Shown here: positions 1 to 9,464 of the stretch, piece by piece | Layout of the letters: each line of letters starts with the position of its first letter | Position numbering within the stretch: position 1 is the first letter of the stretch | DNA from: Xenorhabdus ishibashii | GTDB taxonomy: Bacteria; Pseudomonadota; Gammaproteobacteria; Enterobacterales; Enterobacteriaceae | Direction: 5' to 3' | Assembly: GCF_002632755.1 (NCBI RefSeq) | Contig: NZ_NJAK01000001.1 | Location: forward strand, 2,914,001 to 2,978,000 | DNA: 64,000 nucleotides | The notes under the pieces: model-generated | Database searches by the model: none | What the model saw: the letters and a program-made list of their open reading frames with translations, nothing else | Told to the model about the DNA's origin: nothing | Made by a program: the position numbers and the translations under genes

Positions 1-64
1 TTACAAAACATTCGGACGTTTGGATAAGAACTACATTGATAACAACAAACACTCACTGTACTAA
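1..64 (+). CDS. cydB: Cytochrome bd ubiquinol oxidase subunit II, 3' end only
   Basis: The window opens inside a reading frame that gives 20 residues and stops at 62-64. The tail, ending in NKHSLY, resembles the CydB C-terminus, and the next two genes are cydX and ybgE, as in the enterobacterial cydABX-ybgE operon. CydB is the integral-membrane partner of CydA in the high-affinity bd-type terminal oxidase. The identification rests mainly on context because so little of the gene is visible. Confidence 0.8.
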   Translation, partial: YKTFGRLDKNYIDNNKHSLY

Positions 65-75
65 GGAGCATAGTC

Positions 76-192
76 ATGTGGTATTTTGCTTGGATTCTCG
101 GAACGCTGTTGGCTTGTAGCTTCGCTGTCATTGCTGCCTTGGCACTTGAGCATAGCGAATCACAAAAAGTCCCTGAGAGTGACAAAAAATAA
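76..192 (+). CDS. cydX: Cytochrome bd oxidase small subunit CydX
   Basis: A 38-residue protein starting MWYFAWILGT, the signature of CydX, the single-helix subunit that stabilises the haem groups of cytochrome bd-I in the inner membrane. Residues 3-25 form one hydrophobic helix, followed by a short charged tail. An AAGGAG ribosome-binding site lies about 8 bases upstream, directly after the cydB stop. The stop codon overlaps the start of ybgE in a TAATG junction, so cydB-cydX-ybgE are translationally linked. Confidence 0.95.
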   Translation: MWYFAWILGTLLACSFAVIAALALEHSESQKVPESDKK

Positions 193-479
193 TGTTAGCT
201 GATAAATGCTACCAACTTATGGATAAGAGCCTATTGAGGGCTCTTATCCTCATCATCGCTTTAATACTTGCTGTATGTGTGTTTTGGGAGCCAGCTCGCT
301 TTGCTGCCAACACTAGTTCACTACAAATATGGCAAGGTATTTTATTGATCTGGGCAGTTTGTTCTGGCGTTACTTTTGGTATTGGTTTTTATCCTAAACG
401 TATTATCTGGCGGTTGTTTTTTCATCCGTTACCTGCATTTTTCATTCTTCTTTTTGGCTTATATCATTTCTTTAAGTAA
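192..479 (+). CDS. ybgE: Cytochrome bd operon-associated membrane protein YbgE
   Basis: A 95-residue protein with about three hydrophobic segments (roughly residues 15-32, 46-66 and 73-92). It overlaps cydX by one base. Size, membrane character and position match YbgE, a conserved member of the cyd operon whose exact role is unsettled. The ATG overlapping the cydX stop is the natural start. About 110 bases separate it from ybgC, which begins the next operon. Confidence 0.85.
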   Translation: MLADKCYQLMDKSLLRALILIIALILAVCVFWEPARFAANTSSLQIWQGILLIWAVCSGVTFGIGFYPKRIIWRLFFHPLPAFFILLFGLYHFFK

Positions 480-593
480 ACTAATTGTAATTTTATAGGC
501 TGATGGCCTATAAATTTTTTTTACTGACAGGTCATTCCAAAGCGCGATTGTCTTAAGTATAGTGACAGCGTCAATTCGCCTGATTAGGATTAT

Positions 594-998
594 ATGAGTA
601 ATATGTTGTTCCGTTGGCCTATCCGTGTTTACTACGAAGACACAGATGCTAGTGGTGTGGTTTATCACGCTCGGTATTTGTGTTTTTACGAAAGAGCTCG
701 TACAGAGATGTTGCGTGAAAGAGGCTTTCACCAACAGCCTATGCTAGATGAGCAAGCTGGCTTTGTTGTTAGTCGCATGACGATTGACTACCGGAAACCA
801 GCAAAACTGGATGACCAACTGGTTGTTGAAAGCGAAGTTACGAATATCCGTGGCGCTTCTCTGACATTTATTCAACGAATTGTTGATTGCAATGGCGTAG
901 TTGTCAGCAGCGCAGAATGCCTGGTTGTCTACGTGAATTCATCTCAAATGAAGCCGATTGCGCTTCCAAAGTCTATTGTCGCGGAGTTTAAGCAGTGA
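594..998 (+). CDS. ybgC: Acyl-CoA thioesterase YbgC, first gene of the tol-pal operon
   Basis: A 134-residue hot-dog-fold thioesterase. The N-terminal stretch [19 protein letters not shown] (residues 11-29) carries the catalytic Asp motif (DTDxxGxVYH) of the YbgC/4-hydroxybenzoyl-CoA thioesterase family. These cytosolic enzymes hydrolyse acyl-CoA thioesters, and YbgC has been linked to phospholipid metabolism alongside Tol-Pal. Full length. Its stop overlaps the tolQ GTG start by four bases. Confidence 0.95.
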   Translation: MSNMLFRWPIRVYYEDTDASGVVYHARYLCFYERARTEMLRERGFHQQPMLDEQAGFVVSRMTIDYRKPAKLDDQLVVESEVTNIRGASLTFIQRIVDCNGVVVSSAECLVVYVNSSQMKPIALPKSIVAEFKQ

Positions 999-1684
999 CT
1001 GACATGAACATCCTTGATTTATTTCTTAAGGCAGGTTTCTTAGTGCAGCTTATCATGCTGATTTTGATTGGCTTCTCTATCGCCTCTTGGGCAATCATTA
1101 TTCAACGGACAAAAATCCTTAATGCCGCCAGCCGTGAGGCAGAAGCATTTGAAGATAAATTTTGGTCTGGCATTGAATTATCTCGCCTTTACAAAGAAAG
1201 TCAGTCACGCCGTGACTCGCTAAGTGGTACTGAGCAGATATTCCATTCTGGGTTTAAAGAATTTGCTCGTTTACATCAGGCAAATGATCATGCACCAGAA
1301 GCTGTTATTACAGGAGCTTCCCGTGCCATGCGTATTTCACTAAATCGTGAATTGGAAGTATTGGAAAATCACATTCCATTTCTGGGTACGGTAGGTTCCA
1401 TCAGCCCTTATATTGGTCTGTTTGGTACGGTCTGGGGGATCATGCATGCCTTTATTGCTTTGGGGGCAGTTAAACAGGCAACTCTGCAAATGGTAGCACC
1501 CGGTATCGCTGAAGCCCTGATTGCAACCGCTATCGGCCTGTTTGCGGCAATTCCTGCGGTGATGGCCTATAACCGTCTGAACCAACGCGTTAACAAACTG
1601 GAACAAGTTTACGATAACTTTATGGAAGAATTTCTGGCTATTTTGCATCGTCAGGCTTTTGCTGCCAATACCAATAAGTCGTAA
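995..1684 (+). CDS. tolQ: Tol-Pal system proton-channel subunit TolQ
   Basis: A 229-residue inner-membrane protein beginning [10 protein letters not shown], almost colinear with E. coli TolQ. It has three membrane helices (about 15-37, 137-159 and 170-192), separated by a large cytoplasmic loop. TolQ and TolR form a channel that uses the proton motive force to energise TolA. The start is GTG, overlapping the ybgC stop. An internal ATG three codons later is possible, but the GTG start is the conserved one. Confidence 0.97.
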   Translation: MTDMNILDLFLKAGFLVQLIMLILIGFSIASWAIIIQRTKILNAASREAEAFEDKFWSGIELSRLYKESQSRRDSLSGTEQIFHSGFKEFARLHQANDHAPEAVITGASRAMRISLNRELEVLENHIPFLGTVGSISPYIGLFGTVWGIMHAFIALGAVKQATLQMVAPGIAEALIATAIGLFAAIPAVMAYNRLNQRVNKLEQVYDNFMEEFLAILHRQAFAANTNKS

Positions 1685-1708
1685 TAAATCGTAAGAGGAA
1701 ATCAGCGA

Positions 1709-2140
1709 ATGGCGCGCACTCGTAGTCGCAGACGTGAGCTAAAATCCGAGATCAATATCGTTCCCTTGCTGGACGTGTTGTTGGTATTGCTGCTTATTTT
1801 CATGGCAACAGCACCGATTATCACGCAAAGCGTAGAAGTCGATTTACCTGATTCGGTGGACTCAAAAACAGTTTCTAGCACTGATAATCCGCCGGTCATT
1901 GTGGAAGTTTCTGGGGTAGGGCAATACAACATGGTTGTTAATCAGGAACGTTTGGAATTGTTACCTGAACAGCAAATTGTTGCAGAAGCGCAAACCTTGG
2001 TGAAAGCCAATCCGAAAACAGTTTTCCTGATTGGTGGTTCTAAGGAAGTTCCTTATGATGAAATTATCAAAGCGTTGAATATGCTTCGTCAGGCAGGTGT
2101 AAAATCGGTGGGTTTAATGACCCAGCCTATCGGAGCCTGA
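1709..2140 (+). CDS. tolR: Tol-Pal system subunit TolR
   Basis: A 143-residue ExbD/TolR-family protein with a short cytoplasmic N-terminus rich in Arg, one membrane helix at about residues 18-38 and a periplasmic domain. Asp22 in the LLDVLLVLL segment is the conserved proton-responsive residue. TolR partners TolQ, and its periplasmic part can bind peptidoglycan. A good AGAGGA ribosome-binding site precedes the ATG, 24 bases after tolQ. Confidence 0.97.
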   Translation: MARTRSRRRELKSEINIVPLLDVLLVLLLIFMATAPIITQSVEVDLPDSVDSKTVSSTDNPPVIVEVSGVGQYNMVVNQERLELLPEQQIVAEAQTLVKANPKTVFLIGGSKEVPYDEIIKALNMLRQAGVKSVGLMTQPIGA

Positions 2141-2166
2141 CAATGGCTGTCATTTAAAGTTTCTGG

Positions 2167-3201
2167 ATGTCGAGCGTGGGAAAGACAAACGAGCAAAATA
2201 ATAGGCTGAATCGCGCCATTATCATTTCGGTAATATTGCACATTATCCTGATCGGATTTCTGATTTGGGGTTCTTTGGTGCAAAAAACAGAAATGGGAGG
2301 CGGTGGACAAGATGGGACTGTCATTGATGCTGTTATGGTTGATCCGAATGCGGTCGTTCAGCAATATAACCAGCAACAACAGCAACAGGCCAATGCAAAG
2401 TTAGCCGAACAACAGCGGATGAAAAAAGCTGAGCAACAGGCTGCTGAATTGAGAGCAAAGCAGGCGGAAGAGCAGGAACGCTTGAAAGCGGCGGAAGAAG
2501 AGAGAATTAAAGCACTACAGGAAGCTGAAGCGCAGAAAAAACAGTCTGAGGTTGCTGCCGCTAAAGCGCGTGAAGAACAAAAGCAGGCGGAAGAAGCGGC
2601 TGCAAAAGCACTGGCAGAAAAAGAAAGAATTCTAAAAGAGCAAGCTGAAGCCCAACAAAAAGCAGAAGCTCAGGCGAAGAAAGAAGCGGAAGAGGCAGCA
2701 AAACGTAAAGCGGCGGCTGAGGCACAGGCTAAAGCCGAAGCGGAAGCTAAGGCAGCGGCAGAAGCCAAAGTAAAAGCTGAGGCACAAGCCAAGGCCAAGG
2801 CTAAGGCAGAAGCGGCAAAGCAAACTCAAACGGTTAATGATCTGTTAGGGGGATTAACGTCTAATACACCTAAGCAGGGTGGAGCGACTACCGCAGGAAA
2901 AGGTGGCGGTAAGAAAAGTGGTCTTTCTCAGCAAGATATTAATAGTTATCTGGGAAAAGTTCAGGCTGCAATAGAGAGTAAATTTTACGATTCGAATCTC
3001 TATATCGGTCGTACTTGTGATTTAAATATAAAACTGGCGCCAGATGGATTATTGATTGATATCAAAGCGGGAGCGGGTGATCCGGCGTTATGTCGGGCAG
3101 CGATTACTGCTGCTAATTTGGCAAAAAAAATGCCACCTCCACCAAGCAAGGAGGTTTATGAATATTTCAAGAGTTTCACTCTAGAATTTAAACCGCATTA
3201 A
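2167..3201 (+). CDS. tolA: Cell-envelope integrity protein TolA
   Basis: A 344-residue protein with an N-terminal membrane anchor (about 17-38, starting with the RAIIIS motif), a long Ala/Lys/Glu/Gln-rich helical domain II (about 60-220) and a C-terminal globular domain III (about 255-344) with its Cys pair. TolA spans the periplasm and passes TolQR energy to TolB-Pal at the outer membrane. It is shorter than E. coli TolA (421), and the difference lies in the repetitive helical spacer. Domain III is also the usual entry point for group A colicins and filamentous phages. Confidence 0.96.
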   Translation: MSSVGKTNEQNNRLNRAIIISVILHIILIGFLIWGSLVQKTEMGGGGQDGTVIDAVMVDPNAVVQQYNQQQQQQANAKLAEQQRMKKAEQQAAELRAKQAEEQERLKAAEEERIKALQEAEAQKKQSEVAAAKAREEQKQAEEAAAKALAEKERILKEQAEAQQKAEAQAKKEAEEAAKRKAAAEAQAKAEAEAKAAAEAKVKAEAQAKAKAKAEAAKQTQTVNDLLGGLTSNTPKQGGATTAGKGGGKKSGLSQQDINSYLGKVQAAIESKFYDSNLYIGRTCDLNIKLAPDGLLIDIKAGAGDPALCRAAITAANLAKKMPPPPSKEVYEYFKSFTLEFKPH

Positions 3202-3369
3202 GTTAAATGTTTGGTAGATAATCGTTATGTTCTGGGTGAACTTTCGAATAATTTATATGTACAAACAAAATTATCAGATTTTATTTAGGTATCTAGTTTT
3301 GTTTGTTGGCGTTTGTTAGAATCCGGCGAATTATTGCGGCAGGCAAAAGATCGCGATATGGGAGAGATG

Positions 3370-4677
3370 ATGAAGCAAACTTTTAAACAGATGTCTAAAG
3401 TCATACTGGGCTTTCTGATGATGTGGGCAGCACTTGCTCATGCAGAGGTTCGCATTGAAATTACACAGGGTGTTGATTCTGCCCGTCCTATTGGGGTTGT
3501 CCCATTTAAATGGACTGGGGAAGGCGAGTCTCCTGAAAATATTGGTTCAATTATTGCTACGGATTTGAGAAACAGTGGGAAATTTAATCCGATTGATCCT
3601 ACTCGTATGCCGCAACAACCAACGACTGCATCAGAGGTAACGCCTGCTGCATGGACTGCATTGGGGATCGACTCAGTCGTGGTTGGACATATTCAGCCTA
3701 GTGCAGATGGTAAGTTTTTGGTTTCTTATCAGCTTATTGATGTTGCCGGTGCACCAGGAACGGTATTGGCACAAGAACAATTCACGGTTGAAAAGAAATG
3801 GCTGCGTTTCGCTGCTCATACCGCTAGTAATCAGATTTTTGAAAAATTGACAGGTATTCGAGGCGCATTTACTACTCGTATAGCTTATGTCGTCAAAAAT
3901 AACAGTGCAGGTAAGTATCCATATGAGCTACGTGTTTCTGATTATGATGGCTATAATCAATTTACCGTACATAGCTCACCGGAACCATTGATGTCACCGG
4001 CCTGGTCGCCAGATGCTTCCAAACTTGCTTATGTTACATTTGAAGGTGGTCGTTCTGCGTTGGTTATCCAAACACTGGCAACAAATGCTGTTCGCCAAGT
4101 AGCTTCATTTCCTCGCCATAACGGGGCACCTGCATTTTCTCCGGATGGAACTAAACTTGCCTTTGCATTATCTAAAACCGGTAGTTTGAATCTTTACGTG
4201 ATGGATTTAGCTTCTGGCCAAATTCGTCAGATCACTGATGGCCGTAGTAATAATACTGAGCCAAGCTGGATGCCAGATAACCAGACACTGGTCTATACCT
4301 CAGATCAGGGTGGGCGTCCACAATTGTATAAAATCGATATTAATGGCGGTGCTCCACAACGCCTAACTTGGGAAGGATCACAGAACCAAGATGCAGATGT
4401 TAGCCCTGACGGTAGTTTTGTTGTGATGGTTAGCTCAGCAAGTGGCAGTCAGCATATCGCCAAACAAGATCTGGCAACGGGATCTGTCCAAATTTTGACA
4501 GATACGTTTCTGGATGAAACGCCGAGCATCGCACCTAATGGCACTATGGTGATTTATAGCTCTACTCAAGGGTGGGGAACTATATTGCAGCTAGTTTCGA
4601 CTGATGGGCGTTTCAAAGCGCGTCTTCCGGCTACCGATGGACAGGTAAAATCTCCTGCCTGGTCGCCGTATCTGTGA
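3370..4677 (+). CDS. tolB: Periplasmic Tol-Pal translocation protein TolB
   Basis: A 435-residue periplasmic protein. A signal peptide (about residues 1-22, ending AHA before EVRIEI) is followed by a D1 domain and a six-bladed beta-propeller with WSPDG-type blade motifs. TolB cycles between Pal and TolA and drives Pal relocation during outer-membrane constriction. The frame is open from a TTG at 3313, but GGGAGA five to six bases before the ATG at 3370 and the MKQ- start seen in E. coli favour this start. The ATG at 3367 is too close to the ribosome-binding site. Confidence 0.96.
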   Translation: MKQTFKQMSKVILGFLMMWAALAHAEVRIEITQGVDSARPIGVVPFKWTGEGESPENIGSIIATDLRNSGKFNPIDPTRMPQQPTTASEVTPAAWTALGIDSVVVGHIQPSADGKFLVSYQLIDVAGAPGTVLAQEQFTVEKKWLRFAAHTASNQIFEKLTGIRGAFTTRIAYVVKNNSAGKYPYELRVSDYDGYNQFTVHSSPEPLMSPAWSPDASKLAYVTFEGGRSALVIQTLATNAVRQVASFPRHNGAPAFSPDGTKLAFALSKTGSLNLYVMDLASGQIRQITDGRSNNTEPSWMPDNQTLVYTSDQGGRPQLYKIDINGGAPQRLTWEGSQNQDADVSPDGSFVVMVSSASGSQHIAKQDLATGSVQILTDTFLDETPSIAPNGTMVIYSSTQGWGTILQLVSTDGRFKARLPATDGQVKSPAWSPYL

Positions 4678-4719
4678 TGCATAATAATATGTATGGCAAA
4701 CTATAAAAGGATCAAAGAG

Positions 4720-5220
4720 ATGCAACTGAACAAAGTGCTAAAAGGGCTGATGTTAGCTTTACCAATCATGGCCGTAGCAGCGTGTAGTTCTAACAAAACT
4801 GGCAATAATGATCAGTCTGGTGTAAGCACTGTTGATAATTCTTCTAAGACTCTGTCTGCCGAAGAATTAGCACGTCAGCAGATGCAAGAACTGCAAAACA
4901 ACAACATCGTATACTTCGGTTTCGATAAGTACGACATCAACGGCGAATTTGCTCAGATGTTGGATGCACATGCTGCCTTCCTGCGTACTAACCCATCTGT
5001 TAAAGTGACTATCGAAGGTCACGCAGACGAGCGTGGTACTCCAGAGTACAACATTGCTCTGGGTGAGCGTCGTGCGAACGCAGTGAAAATGTATCTGCAA
5101 GGCAAAGGCGTTTCTGCTGATCAGCTTGCTATCGTTTCTTACGGTAAAGAAAAACCAGCAGTACTTGGCCACGACGAAGCAGCATATGCGAAAAACCGTC
5201 GCGCTGTGATCGTATACTAA
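4720..5220 (+). CDS. pal: Peptidoglycan-associated lipoprotein Pal
   Basis: A 166-residue outer-membrane lipoprotein. It starts [10 protein letters not shown] and has a lipobox ending AVAAC with the lipidated Cys at about residue 21. The C-terminal OmpA-like domain (about 60-166) contains the NIALGERRA motif that binds meso-diaminopimelate. Pal tethers the outer membrane to peptidoglycan and is recycled by TolB. The upstream in-frame ATG at 4693 would put a charged extension before the signal peptide, so the ATG at 4720 after AAAGGAT is preferred. Confidence 0.97.
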   Translation: MQLNKVLKGLMLALPIMAVAACSSNKTGNNDQSGVSTVDNSSKTLSAEELARQQMQELQNNNIVYFGFDKYDINGEFAQMLDAHAAFLRTNPSVKVTIEGHADERGTPEYNIALGERRANAVKMYLQGKGVSADQLAIVSYGKEKPAVLGHDEAAYAKNRRAVIVY

Positions 5221-5229
5221 GAGTAATGC

Positions 5230-6006
5230 ATGAACAGTAACTTCAGACGTTATATGTTGGGTCTGTCGTTATTGGTTGGCGTAGCGGCTCCTTGGGCCGC
5301 TACCGCCCAAGCGCCAATCAGTAATGTCGGCTCAGGCTCCACCGATGAGCGCCTCTCCCAATTAGAGCGTATTTCTGACGCTCACAGTCAATTATTAACC
5401 CAGCTCCAGCAACAACTTTCTGATTCTCAACGTGATATTGATACACTCCGCGGTCAGATTCAGGAAAATCAGTATCAATTAAATCAAGTCATTGAACGTC
5501 AAAAAGATCTTTATCTGCAATTGGATAAAATCACCAATCCATCAAGTGCAGAGGGTTCAGAATCAGGAAATCGTAATGCGGAGTCTTCGGTACAAGCTGG
5601 GAATAAACAACCTGCTGCGTTGGCGAGTACAGGAAATGAAAAAGGTGATTACGATGCTGCCGTCTCTTTGGCTATCAACACCAAAGAGTATGATAAAGCG
5701 ATTGCAGCATTTCAGAACTTTTCCAAAACCTATCCCAAATCTAAGTACTTGGCGAATGCCAATTATTGGTTAGGACAGTTGAATTACAACAAAGGCAAGA
5801 AAGATGATGCGGCTTATTATTTTGCCACAGTTGTGAAAGACTATCCCAAGTCACAAAAAAGCAGTGATTCCCTGTATAAAGTTGGTTTAATCATGCAGGA
5901 AAAAAGACAAAAGGATAAAGCGAAAGCTGTTTATCAGCAGGTGGTTAAGCAATATCCTGGCACGAATGCAGCAAAAATGGCTGAAAAAAAGCTTTCCGGC
6001 ATGTAA
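5230..6006 (+). CDS. cpoB: Cell division coordinator CpoB (YbgF)
   Basis: A 258-residue periplasmic protein: signal peptide (about 1-27, ATAQA), an N-terminal coiled coil (about 40-95) that trimerises and contacts TolA, a linker, and three TPR units (about 135-255; YWLGQLNY and YPKSKYLANA motifs). CpoB couples PBP1B/LpoB peptidoglycan synthesis to Tol-Pal action at the septum. It lies nine bases after pal and ends the operon. An imperfect hairpin with arms ATCCCC/GGGGAT follows at about 6012-6049. Confidence 0.94.
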   Translation: MNSNFRRYMLGLSLLVGVAAPWAATAQAPISNVGSGSTDERLSQLERISDAHSQLLTQLQQQLSDSQRDIDTLRGQIQENQYQLNQVIERQKDLYLQLDKITNPSSAEGSESGNRNAESSVQAGNKQPAALASTGNEKGDYDAAVSLAINTKEYDKAIAAFQNFSKTYPKSKYLANANYWLGQLNYNKGKKDDAAYYFATVVKDYPKSQKSSDSLYKVGLIMQEKRQKDKAKAVYQQVVKQYPGTNAAKMAEKKLSGM

Positions 6007-6162
6007 TAATTATCCCCGAAAGGTCAGATATCGGTCTTTTTGGGGATGATTGATGGCTTAATAAGCATTTAAACCAGTTTTCTAAAATAAACGTTGCGCC
6101 ATTCTGAGAAATCAGTAATATATGCCGCCGTTGGCAGGGATAACTGCCAAGCGGATTTAGAT

Positions 6163-6238
6163 GGGTCGTTAGCTCAGTCGGTAGAGCAGTTGACTTTTAA
6201 TCAATTGGTCGCAGGTTCGAATCCTGCACGACCCACCA
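6163..6238 (+). tRNA. tRNA-Lys (anticodon UUU)
   Basis: A 76-base cloverleaf with acceptor arms GGGTCGT and ACGACCC, a D-arm with AGCTCAGTCGGTAGAGC, anticodon loop CTTTTAA (anticodon TTT), a T-arm with GGTTCGAATCC and an encoded CCA. It lies about 155 bases after cpoB, the same place as the lysT/valT cluster of E. coli. Confidence 0.98.
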
Positions 6239-6269
6239 CCTAAATTCTCACCACAAGCATTCTCTGGAT

Positions 6270-6345
6270 GGGTCGTTAGCTCAGTCGGTAGAGCAGTTGA
6301 CTTTTAATCAATTGGTCGCAGGTTCGAATCCTGCACGACCCACCA
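6270..6345 (+). tRNA. tRNA-Lys (anticodon UUU), second copy
   Basis: Identical to the tRNA-Lys gene 31 bases upstream over all 76 bases, with encoded CCA. The spacers around the copies share a TAAATTCTCA motif, so the pair probably arose by tandem duplication of a gene-plus-spacer unit. The tRNA-Val genes that alternate with tRNA-Lys in the E. coli cluster are not seen. Confidence 0.98.
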
Positions 6346-6373
6346 TCTAAATTCTCATCTCAAACATTCCTTA

Positions 6374-6430
6374 GATAGCTTTAGCTCAGTCAGTAAGGCA
6401 ATTGCTCTTATAATCGATTGATCGCGATAG
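6374..6430 (+). pseudogene. Decayed third tRNA-Lys copy
   Basis: After the second tRNA-Lys and a similar spacer comes a stretch that follows the tRNA-Lys sequence with substitutions and small deletions: TTTAGCTCAGTCAGTA matches the D-arm and GCTCTTATAATCGATTGATCGC matches the anticodon arm. The acceptor stem, the TTT anticodon and the T-arm are lost. It looks like a degenerate tandem copy, not a working tRNA. Confidence 0.6.
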
Positions 6431-6526
6431 ATAACTTAATAATTTGATCACTGACTTCACATTTTTTCCTTATCGTTTTTAAATCTTCAAAATAATTAAA
6501 GACTTTTTTTCTTAAATTAGCTATCT

Positions 6527-6607
6527 TGTTTAGTATGCAAAACAACAAAGAGCAAAATAACCTGTTTATCTCGTAATTTCATGTTTTTTGTATTGATATA
6601 CTAAACA
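6527..6607 (+). promoter_or_regulatory. Candidate NadR-type operator and inverted repeat before pnuC
   Basis: Positions 6527-6544 read TGTTTA-N6-AAAACA, one mismatch from the NadR box as I recall it (TGTTTA-N6-TAAACA). In addition TGTTTAGTAT (6527-6536) and ATACTAAACA (6598-6607) are perfect 10-base inverted repeats bracketing the likely pnuC promoter, about 25 bases before the start codon. NadR control of pnuC is known in Salmonella; here it is inferred. Confidence 0.5.
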
Positions 6608-6632
6608 TTATTTATGGTAAGGATAAAAAAGT

Positions 6633-7361
6633 ATGGATTTTTTCAATATTGATAACATATTCGTGCATATTCCACTAGGAACGGGTGGCTATAATCTTTC
6701 GTATATTGAAGCGATTGGCACGATAGCAGGTTTGTTATGTATATGGTTCGCTAGTCAGGAGAAAATAATTAATTATCTGTTTGGATTAATTAATGTCTCA
6801 CTTTTCGCTGTAATCTTTTTTCAAATTCAACTCTACGCCAGCCTCATTCTGCAAATCTTTTTCTTCGCGGCCAATATCTATGGTTGGTATGCATGGAGCC
6901 GAGTTAATGAACAAAAACAAATAGAGCTTAAAATTCGGTGGCTCAACCCTAAACAGATGGCGATTGTTACCGCGGTTTCTATCTTTACCATATTAATCAT
7001 GACATTTAATATCGATCGAATATTTGGTTATATGGCAAAAGTGGTGGTACTCGCTCTACAGGGAATGGGTCCTGATATCATCATGCCTGATTTACAGCCT
7101 GATGCTTTCCCATTTTGGGATTCAGTGATGACAGTATTATCCATAGTCGCAATGATACTGATGACGCGTAAGTATGTAGAAAACTGGCTAATTTGGGTCA
7201 TCATCGATGTCATCAGTGTAGTGATTTATTACTATCAAGGTGTTTTAGCCATGTCGCTGCAATATATTATCCTGACAGGTATTGCACTAAATGGTGCTCG
7301 CCTGTGGATCAAGGCAGCGAAACATAGCGAAGAACAACCACCACAAGAAAATGTAAATTAG
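6633..7361 (+). CDS. pnuC: Nicotinamide riboside transporter PnuC
   Basis: A 242-residue integral-membrane protein with about seven to eight hydrophobic helices and the aromatic motif YGWYAWSR (about residues 83-90) typical of PnuC. It imports nicotinamide riboside by facilitated diffusion to feed NAD salvage. The start has AAGGATAAAAAAGT before it. In E. coli the gene follows nadA, but here it follows the tRNA-Lys cluster directly with its own regulatory region, so salvage appears separated from NadA-dependent de novo synthesis at this locus. Confidence 0.93.
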   Translation: MDFFNIDNIFVHIPLGTGGYNLSYIEAIGTIAGLLCIWFASQEKIINYLFGLINVSLFAVIFFQIQLYASLILQIFFFAANIYGWYAWSRVNEQKQIELKIRWLNPKQMAIVTAVSIFTILIMTFNIDRIFGYMAKVVVLALQGMGPDIIMPDLQPDAFPFWDSVMTVLSIVAMILMTRKYVENWLIWVIIDVISVVIYYYQGVLAMSLQYIILTGIALNGARLWIKAAKHSEEQPPQENVN

Positions 7362-7595
7362 AGTTGTTTATCGGCCATAGATAACTTCTATGGCCTCTTG
7401 TTTAAGATTTTCCTAAAAATATTTTTTTATTAAGCCATTTATTTGAATTAACATCATTTTTACGCTCAATGGTATTTTTTATAAAAAAGTATCCTATTTC
7501 TACTCACAAATATTATTTACAGAACTACGCCTAACAGTTAGATTGAGATCACAAAATTATTTCAAATAACTATCAACGTATTAGGTGAAAGGATA

Positions 7596-8648
7596 ATGAA
7601 TTACCAGAATGACGATATAAGGATAAGAAAAATAACGGAATTATTGCCACCAGTTGCATTACTCGAAAAATTTCCGGCAACAGAAGATAGTGCTATTACG
7701 GTTCGTAAAGCACGTGAATCTATTCATAATATTTTAATTGGTGAAGATGATCGTCTATTGGTAGTAATTGGCCCGTGTTCAATTCATGATCCAAAAGCTG
7801 CATTAGAGTATGCAGAGCGCTTGAGTAAATTACGTAAGGAATTGAAAGCCGATTTGGAAATTATTATGCGGGTTTACTTTGAAAAACCCCGTACAACTAT
7901 CGGCTGGAAAGGGCTGATTAACGATCCAAGTATGGATTGCAGTTTTAATATCAATGGTGGATTACGTACTGCCCGTAAGTTATTGCTTGATATTAATAAT
8001 ATGGGGTTACCTGCGGCGGGTGAATTCCTTGATATGATTACTCCTCAGTATTTGGCAGATCTCATGAGCTGGGGTGCGATAGGAGCACGTACAACAGAGT
8101 CTCAAATTCATCGCGAATTGGCATCGGGATTGTCCTGTCCGGTTGGTTTCAAAAATGGCACGGATGGAACAATTAAAGTCGCTATTGATGCTATTAATTC
8201 AGCCAGCTCATCGCACTGTTTCTTGTCTGTCACGAAATGGGGTCACTCCGCGATTGTTAATACAGCAGGCAACCAAGATTGCCATATTATTCTGCGTGGT
8301 GGCAAAGAACCTAATTACAGCGCCGGACATGTCAGTGCTGTTAAAGAAGGGCTAAAAAAAGCGGGCTTGTCTCCCCGCGTGATGATTGATTTCAGCCATG
8401 CAAATAGTGCGAAGCAGTTCAAAAGACAAATGAATGTCGGAGCTGATGTTTGCGGTCAGATTGCGGGGGGTGAAAATGCGATCATTGGTGTTATGGTTGA
8501 AAGTCATCTGGTTGAAGGAAACCAAAATCTGGAGAGTGGTCAGCCTTTGGTTTATGGTCAAAGTGTGACCGACGGTTGTATTGGATGGGAAGATACCGAA
8601 ACGTTACTGCGCCAGTTGTCTCAGGCCGTCCAAAGCCGCAGAAGTTAA
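7596..8648 (+). CDS. aroG: Phe-sensitive DAHP synthase AroG
   Basis: A 350-residue class I 3-deoxy-D-arabino-heptulosonate-7-phosphate synthase. It joins phosphoenolpyruvate and erythrose 4-phosphate in the first step of the shikimate pathway. Visible motifs are VVIGPCSIHDP (about 53-63), FEKPRTTIGWKG (about 91-102) and RTTESQIHRELASG (about 166-179). The N-terminal sequence MNYQNDDIRI and the convergent gpmA neighbour match E. coli aroG and not aroF or aroH. Full length. Confidence 0.94.
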   Translation: MNYQNDDIRIRKITELLPPVALLEKFPATEDSAITVRKARESIHNILIGEDDRLLVVIGPCSIHDPKAALEYAERLSKLRKELKADLEIIMRVYFEKPRTTIGWKGLINDPSMDCSFNINGGLRTARKLLLDINNMGLPAAGEFLDMITPQYLADLMSWGAIGARTTESQIHRELASGLSCPVGFKNGTDGTIKVAIDAINSASSSHCFLSVTKWGHSAIVNTAGNQDCHIILRGGKEPNYSAGHVSAVKEGLKKAGLSPRVMIDFSHANSAKQFKRQMNVGADVCGQIAGGENAIIGVMVESHLVEGNQNLESGQPLVYGQSVTDGCIGWEDTETLLRQLSQAVQSRRS

Positions 8649-8670
8649 TTTACCACAAAAATGCCATAAA

Positions 8671-8697
8671 AAAGCCGGATTAATTTCCGGCTTTTTA
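8671..8697. terminator. Bidirectional terminator between aroG and gpmA
   Basis: The arms AAAGCCGGA and TCCGGCTTT are perfectly complementary around a six-base loop (TTAATT). A-rich sequence comes before and T-rich sequence after, so the hairpin can end both convergent genes. Confidence 0.9.
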
Positions 8698-8711
8698 CAT
8701 ACTCTCTTGGA

Positions 8712-9464
8712 TTACTTTGCCTTACCCTGATTTGCAACTGCCGCTGCTTTTGCCGCGATTTCATCAGCGTTGCCCAGATAGTAGCGTTTGATAGGTTTCA
8801 TGTTCTCATCAAACTCATAAACCAGTGGTACAGCAGTCGGAATATTCAGTTCAAGAATTTCTTCTTCACTCATATTATCCAGATACTTCACTAATGCCCG
8901 CAGGGAGTTACCATGAGCGGCGATAATAACTTTTTCGCCTTTTTCCACGCGTGGCTTGATAACTTCTTCCCAATAAGGAATAACACGTTCAATAGTAGTA
9001 GCAAGGCTTTCAGTGACTGGGAGTTCTTCTTGTTTCAGGCTTGCATAACGAGGATCGTGGCCTGGGTAACGTTCATCATCTTTGGTCAAATCAGGAGGAG
9101 TAATAGCGAAGCCACGACGCCACAATTTAACTTGATCATCACCGTACTTAGCTGCGGTTTCTGCTTTATCCAGACCCTGTAATGCGCCGTAGTGACGTTC
9201 ATTCAGTTTCCAGCTTTTCTCAACTGGCAGCCATTGCTGATCAACCTGGTCCAGAATGTTCCACAAAGTGTGAATAGCACGTTTTAGAACGGAAGTGTAG
9301 GCGAAATCAAAAGTGAAACCTTCTTCTTTCAGTAGTTGACCAGCTTGTTGTGCTTCAGAGCGGCCTTTGTCGGACAATTCAACATCAGTCCAGCCAGTAA
9401 AACGGTTCTCTTTGTTCCACTCGCTTTCTCCGTGCCTTACAAGAACCAGTTTAGTTACAGCCAT
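8712..9464 (-). CDS. gpmA: 2,3-bisphosphoglycerate-dependent phosphoglycerate mutase
   Basis: A 250-residue cofactor-dependent phosphoglycerate mutase interconverting 3- and 2-phosphoglycerate in glycolysis. The RHGESEWN motif with the phosphorylated His is at about residues 10-17, RAIHT near 62, and the second active-site His in AAHGNSLRA (about 183-191). Full length for the family. It ends at the terminator shared with aroG; AGGAG lies before the ATG. Confidence 0.97.
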   Translation of the reverse strand: MAVTKLVLVRHGESEWNKENRFTGWTDVELSDKGRSEAQQAGQLLKEEGFTFDFAYTSVLKRAIHTLWNILDQVDQQWLPVEKSWKLNERHYGALQGLDKAETAAKYGDDQVKLWRRGFAITPPDLTKDDERYPGHDPRYASLKQEELPVTESLATTIERVIPYWEEVIKPRVEKGEKVIIAAHGNSLRALVKYLDNMSEEEILELNIPTAVPLVYEFDENMKPIKRYYLGNADEIAAKAAAVANQGKAK

